Shown: positions 27,179 through 36,405 of the stretch, piece by piece
Position numbering within the stretch: the first letter of the stretch is position 1
How the letters are laid out: every line of letters begins with the position of its first letter
Assembly (NCBI GenBank): GCA_046292765.1
Contig: JBKBQA010000002.1
Span: 682,001 to 746,000, forward strand
Source: PGZG01 sp046292765
Lineage (GTDB): Bacteria; Pseudomonadota; Gammaproteobacteria; Pseudomonadales; Alcanivoracaceae
DNA length: 64,000 nt
Direction: 5' to 3'
The notes under the pieces: model-generated
The model's input: the letters and a program-made list of their open reading frames with translations, nothing else
Told to the model about the DNA's origin: nothing
The model's database searches: none
Made by a program: the position numbers and the translations under genes

Positions 27179-29197
27179 ATGGCCCGCCCGAAAAAGCGCC
27201 TGTGGCGCAAGCCTGCTGTGGTTGTCCTGCTTGGCTTGATCCTGCTTGGCTTGGGGGTGGCGCTTTATATCGAAAGCCGGCCGTTTGTCAGCTATCCGGT
27301 GACGGAGCTGCGCGGCACCCTGCCGATGGCGCAGATTCTGCCCGCCCCCGCCACTGCGATGGCAGGCATGGCGGTGGTGGATATCACTCCGCCGATCGGT
27401 CTGCCGAAGTTTGGCTACTCTGCCTGGGCGCAGGATGCGGATGGATTTCGTACTCGCCTGAAAGCGCGGGCGTTCTACCTGCGCGGACCCGCCGGTGAAC
27501 CCATGGCGCTGGTGCAACTGGATCTGGGCGCCGGCTCGCTGGTGCTGCATCACCGGGTGGCGGAGCGGATTGCCGCCGAAACCGATATCCCGCCCCACGC
27601 GCTGACCATGCTGGTGACCCACACCCACACCGGCCCAGCCAACTTCCTTGATAGCGATTTCTATAACGTGTTTGGTGCCAACCGGCCCGGCTTTGATCCG
27701 GCGGTGGCGGATTTTCTGGTCGATCGCATCAGTGAGGCAGTCATGGCCGCCTTTGCGGAGCGCCGCCCGGCGCGGGTGGCCATCGGCCAGCGCGAGGTGT
27801 GGGGCATGACGCGCAATCGCTCGGTGCAGGCCTGGGCCAACAACTTCAATATCGCCGCCGCCGAGATCAATGAGGCGCTGGCGTTCCGCGCCGTCAATCC
27901 CGTCATGACCATGTTGCGGATCGACTTGCAGCATGACGACGGGGCCTTCTATCCCGCCGGCGCCCTCACCTCTTTTTCCATTCATGGCACCAGCATTCCC
28001 GCCTTTACCGGCCCCTATCATGCCGATGTCTGGGCCTGGCTGGCGCGCGATGTGGAAGCCGCCATGGTCCGCAGCGGCACACCCTTCGTGCCGGTGCATG
28101 GTCCGTTTCAGGCCACCCACGCGGACAACAATCCGGCCTGGCATCTGGGCGAACGCGGTGATCTCGCTTCCCGGCGTATTGGCAAAGGGCTGGCCAACGA
28201 GGCCACTCGGCTGTGGCGCTCCCTCGGCGGGCAACTCGACGATCAACTGGTGCTGCAAAGTGGCAGCCGACTGGTCAATGTGCTGACGCTGAACGAGGAC
28301 GCCCGCTTCGGTCTGTGCGAGCGCGCCGTTGTCGGCGCCGCCACCGCAGGGGCGGCCAATGGCGATGAAGTATTCCCGATTGCCTGGTTGCCCTATCTGC
28401 AGGAAGGCTGGCCGCGCCGGGTCTTTACCGATGGCTGCCACGGCGTCAAACAATGGATGCTGTCAAAGCTGCAGTTGCTGTTGCCGGCGGACCGCTATCC
28501 CCACCGTGCGCTGCTGCAGGTGTTTCGCATCAATGAGCTGGTGCTGGTGACGGCGCCGTGGGAAATCACACTCGAATCCGGCAACCACCTGCGTGACACG
28601 GTGGCCGCTGCATTGCCCGAGGGCGACTGGCGTATCGAGGTGTCGAGTCTGGGCAATGGCATGTTCGGCTATGTCACCACGCCAGCGGAGTATGCGCTGC
28701 AGTACTACGAAGGTGGCCACACAATATACGGGCCGCAGACGCTGGATTTTCTCGCCGGCCAGTTCGCTGCCCTGAGTGCGGATCTGGTGCGCGACGGCGA
28801 GGTGCGCGACCTGCCGGACAGCTTCCACTTCCGGCTTGCCAGCCGCCAGTTCTGGCCACAGGCCGGACGCTGGAATGGCGAACGCCAGATCACTGCCGCC
28901 GCCGAATTTGTTCGCGGCGAGCTGCCCGGTGAACCGCACTGGCGTCTGCAGGTGCGTGCCGAGCCACCGGGCAATCTGGTGCTGCACAAACCGTTGCTGC
29001 ATATCGAGGATGATCGCGGCGAGATCGTCACCAGTGATCAGGGCACCGACTTGCAACTGCGGCTGATTCGCGACGACGGCAGCAGCGCGCTGTACGAGGT
29101 ACGCTGGTTCTACCCGCCGATCAGCCAGTCGCGCCGCCATCGCCTGCATCTGGCCGGCCGCGACGGCATTCCGGCACTGGTGTCCGACTGGTTCTGA
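27179..29197 (+). CDS. Neutral/alkaline ceramidase-like hydrolase
   Basis: The 672-residue protein has an N-terminal membrane anchor or uncleaved signal (about 12-32). It is followed by the N-terminal domain of the neutral ceramidase family: AVVDITPPIGLPKFGYS near 63-79 and the zinc-binding-like THTHTGPANF near 143-152. In the region where ceramidases carry the NxGDVSPN motif with the nucleophilic Ser, this protein reads THADNNPAWHLGERGD. The usual Ser is therefore not apparent, and activity on ceramide should not be assumed. The ATG at 27179 with upstream ACGAGG is preferred to the earlier GTG at 27152. Confidence 0.75.
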   Translation: MARPKKRLWRKPAVVVLLGLILLGLGVALYIESRPFVSYPVTELRGTLPMAQILPAPATAMAGMAVVDITPPIGLPKFGYSAWAQDADGFRTRLKARAFYLRGPAGEPMALVQLDLGAGSLVLHHRVAERIAAETDIPPHALTMLVTHTHTGPANFLDSDFYNVFGANRPGFDPAVADFLVDRISEAVMAAFAERRPARVAIGQREVWGMTRNRSVQAWANNFNIAAAEINEALAFRAVNPVMTMLRIDLQHDDGAFYPAGALTSFSIHGTSIPAFTGPYHADVWAWLARDVEAAMVRSGTPFVPVHGPFQATHADNNPAWHLGERGDLASRRIGKGLANEATRLWRSLGGQLDDQLVLQSGSRLVNVLTLNEDARFGLCERAVVGAATAGAANGDEVFPIAWLPYLQEGWPRRVFTDGCHGVKQWMLSKLQLLLPADRYPHRALLQVFRINELVLVTAPWEITLESGNHLRDTVAAALPEGDWRIEVSSLGNGMFGYVTTPAEYALQYYEGGHTIYGPQTLDFLAGQFAALSADLVRDGEVRDLPDSFHFRLASRQFWPQAGRWNGERQITAAAEFVRGELPGEPHWRLQVRAEPPGNLVLHKPLLHIEDDRGEIVTSDQGTDLQLRLIRDDGSSALYEVRWFYPPISQSRRHRLHLAGRDGIPALVSDWF

Positions 29198-29277
29198 CGC
29201 CCGTGGTGAACCTGGATCGAGGTTTCCGGGCGCAGGGCTGCTACACTGATGGCCAGTGATGATTCCGGGATACTGAT

Positions 29278-29889
29278 ATGCGCGCTGCCATTATTGCTGC
29301 TTCCACGCTGGTGTTGCTGACTGCCTGCGCCAGCACCTCGACGCTGGTGACCCGCCATGTCGCCGACAGCAGCGACGCCCCGGTGCAGAACCTGCTGCTG
29401 GTGGGCAGATCGCCGGAAGCAAAGATCCGCAAGCAGTGGGAAAAGGCCTGTGCCAGCCGGCTTGCCGGTGACCGCCTTGCGATTACCGGCAGTGAAAGCC
29501 TCTGGCCCGCCGACCTGATGCCGGATACCGAAACCCTGCTGGCGGAGGCCGCTGCCCGTGGTTTCGATGCGGTGCTGGTCGCCGAGATCACCCCGCTGTT
29601 GCTGGCGCCGCTGCAGATGCCGCCCGACAATGTGGTCAGCGAAGAGCGCCGCGTCAGCAGTGATGCCTCGCCTCGCTCGCCAGGCTTCCAGCTCACTCTG
29701 GGTGCCGGCGACAAGAGCACGCCGCCGCCGCGCGATCAGGACATCGAGTTCCAGCTCCAGCGCCCGGATGGCACCGTGCTCTGGAATGGTCTGGTACGCA
29801 CCCACGAAGCCAATCAACTGGAAGCGATCGCCCGCAGCCAGTGCCAGCGAGTGCGCAAGACGCTGGTGCAGGCGGGTCTGCTGCCCTGA
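29278..29889 (+). CDS. Hypothetical lipoprotein
   Basis: 203 residues beginning with a lipoprotein signal and lipobox LLTAC (Cys17). The mature part has mixed alpha/beta character, including an FDAVLVAEITPLLLAPL stretch and a low-complexity SPRSPGF segment. I recognise no family. It resembles small outer-membrane-associated lipoproteins of unknown role. It follows the ceramidase-like gene by 80 bp and precedes a racemase gene by 86 bp, so co-transcription is possible. Confidence 0.75.
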   Translation: MRAAIIAASTLVLLTACASTSTLVTRHVADSSDAPVQNLLLVGRSPEAKIRKQWEKACASRLAGDRLAITGSESLWPADLMPDTETLLAEAAARGFDAVLVAEITPLLLAPLQMPPDNVVSEERRVSSDASPRSPGFQLTLGAGDKSTPPPRDQDIEFQLQRPDGTVLWNGLVRTHEANQLEAIARSQCQRVRKTLVQAGLLP

Positions 29890-29975
29890 CCACTTCGCTC
29901 AGGCTGATCGCTTTGGTCATGGGCGATGCCGGTGACACTTGTTAGCCTGCCCGCTTCCCGAACTGGAGGTGCAAG

Positions 29976-31115
29976 ATGGCAGGCCCGCTTTCCGGCTTTC
30001 GACTTCTCGAACTCGCGGGCATTGGCCCCGGTCCCTTCTGCGGCATGATGCTCGCCGACATGGGCGCCGAGGTAATTCGCATTGATCGCCCCGGCGGCAA
30101 TCCTTCCGCCGAAGGCGGCCATGACGTGCTGTTCCGCAATCGCCAGAGTATCGCCATCAATCTCAAGCACCCGGACGGTGTCGCCACCCTGCTGACCCTG
30201 TGTGAAAGTGCCGATGCCATTTTCGAGGGCTATCGCCCCGGCGTGGCGGAGCGACTCGGTGTCGGTCCGGAGGCCTGCATGGCCCGCAATCCGAAGCTGG
30301 TGTACGGCCGCATGACCGGCTGGGGTCAGACCGGTCCGCTGGCGCAGTCGGCTGGACACGATATCAATTACATCTCACTGTCTGGCGCCCTGCATGCCAT
30401 GGGGCGGCGCGGTGAAAAGCCGGCGCTGCCGCTGAATCTGGTCGGCGATTTTGGCGGCGGCGGCATGATGCTGGCGTTCGGCATCGTCTGCGCACTGCTG
30501 GAAGCGCAACGCTCCGGCAAGGGTCAGGTGATCGACTGCGCCATGCACGAAGGCTCCGCCGCCTTGATGGCCATGTTCTACGGTCTGCGCGCCAACGGCC
30601 TGTTCAGCGATGAGCGCGGCAGCCATATGCTCGATTCCGGCGCCCATTTCTACGACGTTTATGAAACCGCCGACGGCAAATACATTTCCATTGGCAGTAT
30701 CGAGCCACAATTCTATGCGCTGCTGAAAGAAAAGGCCGGTCTCGACGCTCAGTTCGACAGCCAGCAAGACAGCTCACTCTGGCCGCAACAGAAAACCCGG
30801 ATGGCAGAACTGTTTCGCCAGAAGAGCCGCGACGAATGGTGCCGCATCATGGAGGGCAGCGATGTCTGCTTCGCGCCGGTACTCGGCCTCGCCGAGGCGC
30901 CGTCGCATCCGCACAATGTCGCCCGCGGCAGCTTTATTGATGTCAGCGGGGTGACCCAACACGCGCCTACCCCGCGTTTCTCCCGCACCGCCAGCGACAG
31001 CCCGATGCCCATGCGCCCACCCGGCACCGACACCCGCGCCACCCTCGCCCGCGCCGGCTTCGACCAGGCTGAGATCGACCGCCTGATCACCAGCGGCGCC
31101 ATCACCCAACTGTAG
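29976..31115 (+). CDS. Alpha-methylacyl-CoA racemase-like CaiB/BaiF protein
   Basis: Of the family III CoA-transferases, the racemase branch inverts 2-methylacyl-CoA for beta-oxidation of branched acids. This 379-residue protein shows the racemase blocks LAGIGPGPFCGMMLADMGAE (about 13-32), SAGHDINYISLSGAL with the catalytic Asp, and VIDCAMHEGSAAL. The start has a strong site (GGAGG). The position of its GHDINY box and its length fit Amacr better than a transferase, unlike the paralogue at 8163-9344. Confidence 0.88.
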   Translation: MAGPLSGFRLLELAGIGPGPFCGMMLADMGAEVIRIDRPGGNPSAEGGHDVLFRNRQSIAINLKHPDGVATLLTLCESADAIFEGYRPGVAERLGVGPEACMARNPKLVYGRMTGWGQTGPLAQSAGHDINYISLSGALHAMGRRGEKPALPLNLVGDFGGGGMMLAFGIVCALLEAQRSGKGQVIDCAMHEGSAALMAMFYGLRANGLFSDERGSHMLDSGAHFYDVYETADGKYISIGSIEPQFYALLKEKAGLDAQFDSQQDSSLWPQQKTRMAELFRQKSRDEWCRIMEGSDVCFAPVLGLAEAPSHPHNVARGSFIDVSGVTQHAPTPRFSRTASDSPMPMRPPGTDTRATLARAGFDQAEIDRLITSGAITQL

Positions 31116-31193
31116 CAGCGACAATCCTGCACAACGCTTTACTCACGCCACCGGAGTATCATCACCCTTATCCACTCAGGCGAGCGCATTCCC

Positions 31194-31775
31194 ATGGCCA
31201 CCTTCCCCGATCCGATCACTGACCTGCCGCAATCCGGGCCCCAATCACTGGTACTCGGTGGCGGCTGCTTCTGGTGTACCGAGGCGGTGTATCTGGCACT
31301 GGATGGCGTTACCGCCGTTACCCCGGGATACGCCGGTGGCAGTGCCAGCAGCGCCAACTACGACGCGGTGTGTAGCGGAACCAGCGGTCATGCCGAGGTG
31401 ATCCGCATCGACTACGATGCCGACCACATCAGCCTTGGCCAATTGCTGAAAGTGTTCTTTTCCGTTGCCCATGATCCGACTCAACTCAACCGGCAGGGCA
31501 ATGATCGCGGCAGCCAGTACCGCTCGGCGGTGTTCTGTCGCGATGCGGCGGAAGTCGGGATAGTGCGCGGCTACATCGACCAGCTCAATAAGGCCGGCGT
31601 ATTCGACAGTGCCATCGTCACCACCCTGGAGCCACTGGAGACCTTCTATCCGGCAGAGGACTACCACCGGAACTATGCCGCCCGGAACCCGCTGCAGCCT
31701 TATATTCTGTTTGCAGCGAGCCCCAAAGTGTCGAAACTCAAGCAAGCCTATCCGGATAAACTGAAAAGGAGCTGA
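31194..31775 (+). CDS. msrA: Peptide methionine sulfoxide reductase MsrA
   Basis: Reduces the S-epimer of methionine sulfoxide in proteins and in free form. In the 193-residue protein the catalytic motif GGGCFWC is at 22-28 (nucleophile Cys25). The substrate-pocket signatures GYAGG and the DPTQLNRQGNDRGSQYRS block (about 97-114) are intact. There is no signal peptide, so it is cytoplasmic. msrB follows after two bases, so both diastereomers are handled by one operon. Confidence 0.95.
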   Translation: MATFPDPITDLPQSGPQSLVLGGGCFWCTEAVYLALDGVTAVTPGYAGGSASSANYDAVCSGTSGHAEVIRIDYDADHISLGQLLKVFFSVAHDPTQLNRQGNDRGSQYRSAVFCRDAAEVGIVRGYIDQLNKAGVFDSAIVTTLEPLETFYPAEDYHRNYAARNPLQPYILFAASPKVSKLKQAYPDKLKRS

Positions 31776-31777
31776 TC

Positions 31778-32203
31778 ATGACCCGCCTGTCTGCCAGCGG
31801 CTTCGACCTGACGCCACCGGACCCGACCACACTGGAACAACGCGCCGCTGCGCTGACCCCGGAGGAGCGCCATATCCTGCTGCATCAGGGCACCGAGCGA
31901 CCATTCTGTGGCGGCTTTCTGGATAACAAGTCGCACGGTATCTATCAGTGCAAACTGTGTGATCTGCCGCTGTTCCGGGCGGAACACAAATTCAATTCCG
32001 GCACCGGCTGGCCAAGCTTTTTCGACAGTCTTGATGCTGACCATGTGCGTACGGTGGAAGACTATAGTCACGGCATGCGGCGCAGCGAAATCCGTTGCGG
32101 ACGCTGCGACGCCCATCTTGGCCATGTGTTTCCGGATGGACCGGCACCAACAGGTTTACGCTACTGCCTCAACTCGGCGTCACTGCAGTTCGTTCCCGAA
32201 TAA
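31778..32203 (+). CDS. msrB: Peptide methionine sulfoxide reductase MsrB
   Basis: 141 residues. Zinc cysteines Cys58/Cys61 (CKLC) and Cys107/Cys110 (CGRC) are present, and the catalytic Cys130 is in GLRYCLNSASLQF. The GTGWPSF substrate block is at 75-81. It reduces methionine-R-sulfoxide and complements MsrA just upstream. Confidence 0.95.
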   Translation: MTRLSASGFDLTPPDPTTLEQRAAALTPEERHILLHQGTERPFCGGFLDNKSHGIYQCKLCDLPLFRAEHKFNSGTGWPSFFDSLDADHVRTVEDYSHGMRRSEIRCGRCDAHLGHVFPDGPAPTGLRYCLNSASLQFVPE

Positions 32204-32222
32204 TGTGCGTTCAGTAGCAGTA

Positions 32223-33104
32223 TCAGGCGCACTGGCCTGCATACTGACGCAATTGAGCCAGCAGCAAATCGTTGATGCGCTCAGGTTGCTCAAGGTGCAG
32301 GAAGTGACCGGCACCCGGAATGGTCTCAACCCGTAATCCCGCAGGAAAATCGCGTTTGTGAACAGTGTGCTCTAGCAGACGCGGGCTCATGCAGCCATCA
32401 CGTTCGCCAAGCAGCACCATGGTCGGCACCGATACCGGCAACGCCAGCCAGCTGCGCGCCTCGCGGTGCGCTTCAGTCCATACCTTCGGCAGGTGCCGAT
32501 ACCAGCCCAACGCGGCCGTCAGCACGCCCGGTTGCGACAGGGTGCGACGGGCCTCTTCCAGATAGCCACCGGGCTCCCAGCCCGGTGACCAGCGTTTCCA
32601 CAGCCACTCGACACCGGCCAGCCCGTCGCGCCGTAACACCCACTCCGGCACCAGTGGCAACTGGAAAAATTCCATATAGCTGCTGAGCAGAAACTGCTCC
32701 GGTACTTTCAGCAGTGCCTGCGGCAATCGCTTTAATGGCGGAATCGCCAACATGGTGCAGCTGTTGAACAACTCCGGCTGGCGGGCCGCCGCCAGATACG
32801 CCACCACCGCGCCCCAATCATGACCAACCAGATGGACGCAGCCACCTAACTGACTGGCAAAGGCACAGACATCTTCCACCGCCGCCCGCAGCGAATAATC
32901 GCCATCGGCGGGCTGGCAGCCCGGTGCATAGCCTCGCAGGGCCGGCGCGATCGCACAGTAGCCTGCGGCGGCCAGCGCCTCCACCTGATGCGCCCAGTTG
33001 CGGTGGCTGTCGGGAAAACCGTGTAACAACAGCACCGGTTCGCCCTCGCCCGCCATGAGGGCGGGAAAGCGCAGTTCATTGTGGGTCAGTTCGACCAGTT
33101 TCAT
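32223..33104 (-). CDS. Alpha/beta hydrolase of the epoxide-hydrolase type
   Basis: 293 residues. The nucleophile elbow reads GHDWGAVVAYL with Asp96 in place of Ser. Together with HGFPDS (28-33) and a C-terminal GAGHFLHLEQPE (catalytic His), this is the epoxide hydrolase or dehalogenase pattern, not an esterase. The ATG at 33104 has a GGAGGC site. It overlaps the 3' end of the yihY-like gene by 29 nt and is transcribed after it. The true substrate is not evident. Confidence 0.85.
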   Translation of the reverse strand: MKLVELTHNELRFPALMAGEGEPVLLLHGFPDSHRNWAHQVEALAAAGYCAIAPALRGYAPGCQPADGDYSLRAAVEDVCAFASQLGGCVHLVGHDWGAVVAYLAAARQPELFNSCTMLAIPPLKRLPQALLKVPEQFLLSSYMEFFQLPLVPEWVLRRDGLAGVEWLWKRWSPGWEPGGYLEEARRTLSQPGVLTAALGWYRHLPKVWTEAHREARSWLALPVSVPTMVLLGERDGCMSPRLLEHTVHKRDFPAGLRVETIPGAGHFLHLEQPERINDLLLAQLRQYAGQCA

Positions 33105-34359
33105 CGGTGCCTCCGGTGCGGGCAAACAGTTGTTCCAGAGTCAGGTCCAGCGGCGCATTCATGCCATCGCGGGCAAGTTGGCAGCGTTCCGCCAGCTCCG
33201 GTTCCCACGGCCGTTTGTGCTCTTCGCCTATGTGAAGTTCTTCCCTGGCAGGCCAGGGCAGCATGTCCACCAGTTGCTCCAGTGTCAGGTTGCCTAGATC
33301 GCGGCCAAGGATAAAATCGCCCGTCTCGGTACGTTGCATCAGGTTCAGATCCATTAGCAGATTACGGAACTCTTCCCAGTGGCTGGCACCGGCAAGATTC
33401 AGCACCCGCCGCACCTCACGCACCCGCAACACCCGACCCTGTTGCTGACGACGCCAGAGAATTTCCAGCAGCCGCAGCAGTGACTGCATGCGCGGCAATG
33501 CGCTGCGGTGCTCACCAAACACCACCAGAGAGCGGACCAGCTCAGCGCCGGCAAGAACAATATTCCAGGATATAAACACCCACAGCAGGAACAGGGGCAC
33601 CGCAGCAAAAGCCCCGTAGACCACCTGATAGGAGGGCGACAGCTTGATGAACAGGGCGAACCCACCCTTGGCCAGTTCGAAGAAGACTGCGGCGACAAAT
33701 CCGCCGATCAATCCCTGCCGCACAGGCACATAGCAATTTGGCACCACCACATAGAGCAGGGTCAGCATCAGGGTGGTAAACAGCAGCGGCAGCAACGCCA
33801 GCCACAGTCGCATGCCGCCAAGCATGTCCACCGCATCGGATACCAGCGACATGGATGTCAGGTAGGAGCTGATGCCAAGGCCGGCGCCCAGCAGCAGCGG
33901 CCCCAGTGTCAGCACCGCCCAGTACATGATCAGACTGGCCGGGCCACTGCGTGGTCCCGATACCCGCCAGATACGGTTAAGACTGTTCTCAATGGTGCGC
34001 AGCATCAGGATGGAGGTGATAAACAGAAACAGCGCGCCGATGACAGTCAGATTGCCCGCCTGGCGGGAAAATTCATTGATGTACTCCAGCACCTGCTCAC
34101 CGGCTCCGGGAGCAAAATTGCTGAAAGCCCACGCCTGAATCTCGCCACTCTTGTCCTGTAGCGCCGGAACAGCCGTCAGAATGGCAAATGCCACCGTCAT
34201 GATCGGGACAATGGCAAACAGGGTGGTATAGGTCAGTGCCGCCGCCGCATCCTTGCAGCCATCCTTGCGAAAGCTGCTTGCCAGCAGGGCAAAAAAATCA
34301 CGCACCACGGCCCATAGGGCCAGTCCTCTGTCACGCCAGTCAGCGACCATCGGATTCAT
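33076..34359 (-). CDS. YihY/BrkB-family inner-membrane protein
   Basis: 427 residues: six transmembrane helices (about 50-270) with the family core ALTYTTLFAIVPIMTVAFA at about 41-59 and the GPLLLGAGLG and SPSYQVVYGAFAAVPLFLLW blocks. A cytoplasmic tail carries a winged-helix-like segment (about 295-350). The old label 'ribonuclease BN' is wrong for this family; the function is unknown. It forms an operon with the epoxide hydrolase-like gene and is divergent from the arsC-like gene. Confidence 0.88.
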   Translation of the reverse strand: MNPMVADWRDRGLALWAVVRDFFALLASSFRKDGCKDAAAALTYTTLFAIVPIMTVAFAILTAVPALQDKSGEIQAWAFSNFAPGAGEQVLEYINEFSRQAGNLTVIGALFLFITSILMLRTIENSLNRIWRVSGPRSGPASLIMYWAVLTLGPLLLGAGLGISSYLTSMSLVSDAVDMLGGMRLWLALLPLLFTTLMLTLLYVVVPNCYVPVRQGLIGGFVAAVFFELAKGGFALFIKLSPSYQVVYGAFAAVPLFLLWVFISWNIVLAGAELVRSLVVFGEHRSALPRMQSLLRLLEILWRRQQQGRVLRVREVRRVLNLAGASHWEEFRNLLMDLNLMQRTETGDFILGRDLGNLTLEQLVDMLPWPAREELHIGEEHKRPWEPELAERCQLARDGMNAPLDLTLEQLFARTGGTDETGRTDPQ

Positions 34360-34417
34360 CGGTTGCCACTCTCTCCATCACCACTACAATGGGGGCTCTC
34401 AACACATGCGACCCGCC

Positions 34418-34768
34418 ATGAGCCAGATTACCCTGTATCACAATCCACGCTGTTCAAAATCCCGTCAGGCACTGGCCCTGCTGCATGAGCAGGGCATTGA
34501 GCCGACGCTGGTACTGTATCTGGAAACGCCTCCCGATGCTGCCACCCTGACCCGTCTGGTCGGACAGCTGGGCTTGCCCCGCGCCCATGATCTGGTGCGG
34601 CACAAGGAGCCGGAATATGCCGCCGCCAGACTCAGCCCGCAAAGCCCCGACGCCGACGTGATTGCTGCCATGGTACGCTTTCCCAAGCTGATTGAGCGAC
34701 CGGTCGCGGTGCGAGGCAAGCGTGCCGTGATCGGTCGTCCGCCCGAAAATGTTCTGCAACTACTCTGA
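34418..34768 (+). CDS. ArsC/Spx-type reductase-like protein
   Basis: A 116-residue thioredoxin-fold protein with YHNPRCSKSRQAL carrying the single catalytic Cys, RHKEPEY (Lys/Glu conserved), and the end block FPKLIERPVAVRGKRAVIGRP typical of glutaredoxin-dependent arsenate reductases. No ars operon is nearby, so it may be a housekeeping YfgD-like paralogue. An in-frame ATG at 34406 lies nine bases after GGGGG and could also be the start; 34418 matches family length. It is followed by wrbA and the DUF2069 gene, the yfgD-like neighbourhood. Confidence 0.82.
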   Translation: MSQITLYHNPRCSKSRQALALLHEQGIEPTLVLYLETPPDAATLTRLVGQLGLPRAHDLVRHKEPEYAAARLSPQSPDADVIAAMVRFPKLIERPVAVRGKRAVIGRPPENVLQLL

Positions 34769-34776
34769 GCCCGCCT

Positions 34777-35376
34777 GTGCCTACACCCTACGTTCTGGTG
34801 CTCTATTACAGCCGCTCTGGCTCGGTGCGAAATCTGGCCCTGCAGATAGCCCGCGGTGTCGAGGAGCAGGGTCTTGAGGCCATGCTGCGCACCGTGCCGC
34901 CGGTATCGCCAACCACGGAAGCCACCGCACCGGCGGTGCCGGAAAGTGGTGCCCCCTACTGTTCGCTGCAGGATCTGGCCGGATGTGGCGCCCTCGCCCT
35001 GGGATCACCAACCCGGTTCGGCAACATGGCCGCGCCGCTGAAGCATTTCATTGATCAGACCAGCGAGCTGTGGATGCAGGGCGCCCTGATCGGCAAACCC
35101 GCCGGTGTATTCACCTCGACCACCAGCCTGCACGGCGGACAGGAAAGCACACTGCTGTCGATGATGCTGCCACTGCTCCATCACGGCATGCTGATCACCG
35201 GGCTGCCCTACTCGGAAAAAGCCCTCTATGCCACACGCACCGGCGGCACCCCGTATGGCCCGAGCCACATGGCCGGGCTCGACAATCGTCCGGCCCTGAC
35301 CGATGACGAGAGCGCTCTCGCCCGCGCCCTCGGCCGCCGGCTTGCTGACCTCGCCCGCACCCTTGGTACTCCATGA
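34777..35376 (+). CDS. wrbA: NAD(P)H:quinone oxidoreductase WrbA
   Basis: Tetrameric flavodoxin-like enzyme that reduces quinones by two electrons and avoids semiquinone. The 199-residue protein has an FMN phosphate loop (YYSRSGSVRNLA, 9-20), a GSPTRFGNMAAPLKHFIDQT block (about 73-92) and FTSTTSLHGGQE (about 110-121). The start is GTG, eight bases after the arsC-like stop. The next start overlaps its stop by four bases. Confidence 0.92.
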   Translation: MPTPYVLVLYYSRSGSVRNLALQIARGVEEQGLEAMLRTVPPVSPTTEATAPAVPESGAPYCSLQDLAGCGALALGSPTRFGNMAAPLKHFIDQTSELWMQGALIGKPAGVFTSTTSLHGGQESTLLSMMLPLLHHGMLITGLPYSEKALYATRTGGTPYGPSHMAGLDNRPALTDDESALARALGRRLADLARTLGTP

Positions 35377-35738
35377 TGCTGCTGAATATCGCCCGCTTCG
35401 CCCACATCGCCCTGATCATCGCCGCCATCGGCGGACTCTGGTGGCTGGCGCCAACGGATACCACCTTCTCCGACGGCGCCCTGCTCAAGGCCGGCGTGCT
35501 GATGACGCTGGTCCTGTATGGACCTCTGGTGGCGCTACTGCCGGCCACCATCAAAGGTGACGGCCGGCTGCTGACCTGGCTTTGCATTCTGTTGCTGTTC
35601 TACTTTGCCGGCTTCGCGGTGCAGTTGCTCGACCCGCCGCCGGTACGGACTGTTGCCATTGCCAGGGTTGGCCTCACCGTGCTGTTGTTCGTGAGTGCCC
35701 TGCTGGTGATTCGCCAGCGAGGCACAGGGCGTGATTGA
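35373..35738 (+). CDS. DUF2069 membrane protein
   Basis: 121 residues, four predicted transmembrane helices and little else; the sequence around FYFAGFAVQLL and the length are those of DUF2069 (YfgG/YpfJ-neighbour) proteins. The function is unknown. It overlaps wrbA by four bases and the RDD gene by eight, so the arsC-wrbA set and the MoxR-type operon may be transcribed together. Confidence 0.8.
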   Translation: MMLLNIARFAHIALIIAAIGGLWWLAPTDTTFSDGALLKAGVLMTLVLYGPLVALLPATIKGDGRLLTWLCILLLFYFAGFAVQLLDPPPVRTVAIARVGLTVLLFVSALLVIRQRGTGRD

Positions 35739-36405
35739 TGATCGCCAGAGCCTGACCACCCCGGAAGGCGCCACTCTGTCGCTGGTGCCGGCGGGCCTGC
35801 TGCCGCGCGGCGCCGCATTCCTGATTGATTCGCTGATCCGTTCGCCGATCTACGTCGTGGCCTGGCTGCTGATGCTGACTCGCAGTGGCACCACCACGGG
35901 CCTGATGCTGATTCTGGTGTTCCTGCTGGAGTGGTTCTATCCGGTGCTGTTCGAGGTGTTTCGCCACGGTCAGACACCGGGCAAGAAACTGATGGGACTG
36001 TGTGTCACCCATCTGGATGGCACCCCGGTCACAGTCAATGGCAGCCTGATTCGCAATCTGGTGCGGCAGGCAGACTTTTTTCCGGTGGGCTATCTGGTGG
36101 GCTGCGTCGCCATGCTGTGCAATCGCCGCTTTCAGCGTCTTGGCGATATGGCCGCGTCGACGCTTGTCATTCACGTGCCAGCAACGGCCGTCACCCGGAT
36201 CAGCGCCGACATCCCGCCGATGGCACCAGACTGGACGGCGGATCTTGCCGACCAGCAAACACTGGTCGCTTTTCTCGAACGACATCAGGCACTGTCCGGC
36301 AGTCGTCGTCAGGAGCTGGCCCGACTGGGATGGACGGAGCTGGGCGCAACCGACGCCGAGCGACGGGCGCTGTCGACGGCGCGCTTTCTGCGGGGAGCGG
36401 GATGA
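35731..36405 (+). CDS. RDD-family membrane protein
   Basis: 224 residues with an RDD domain: PRGAAFLIDSLI at about 28-39, two or three transmembrane helices, and the FRHGQTPGKKLMGL block (about 75-88). A soluble C-terminal tail of ~60 residues follows. It is the first gene of a cluster RDD-SpoIIM-DUF4129-DUF4350-(BCCT)-MoxR-DUF58, which is known from many proteobacteria and probably builds a membrane-associated chaperone or protease system. The start is GTG; the stop overlaps the next ATG. Confidence 0.85.
   Translation: MIDDRQSLTTPEGATLSLVPAGLLPRGAAFLIDSLIRSPIYVVAWLLMLTRSGTTTGLMLILVFLLEWFYPVLFEVFRHGQTPGKKLMGLCVTHLDGTPVTVNGSLIRNLVRQADFFPVGYLVGCVAMLCNRRFQRLGDMAASTLVIHVPATAVTRISADIPPMAPDWTADLADQQTLVAFLERHQALSGSRRQELARLGWTELGATDAERRALSTARFLRGAG

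Noticed and set aside
26861..28453. 530-codon frame antisense to the ceramidase-like gene
   Set aside because: Spans into the sulP start and has no domain; the plus-strand gene has signal and conserved motifs.
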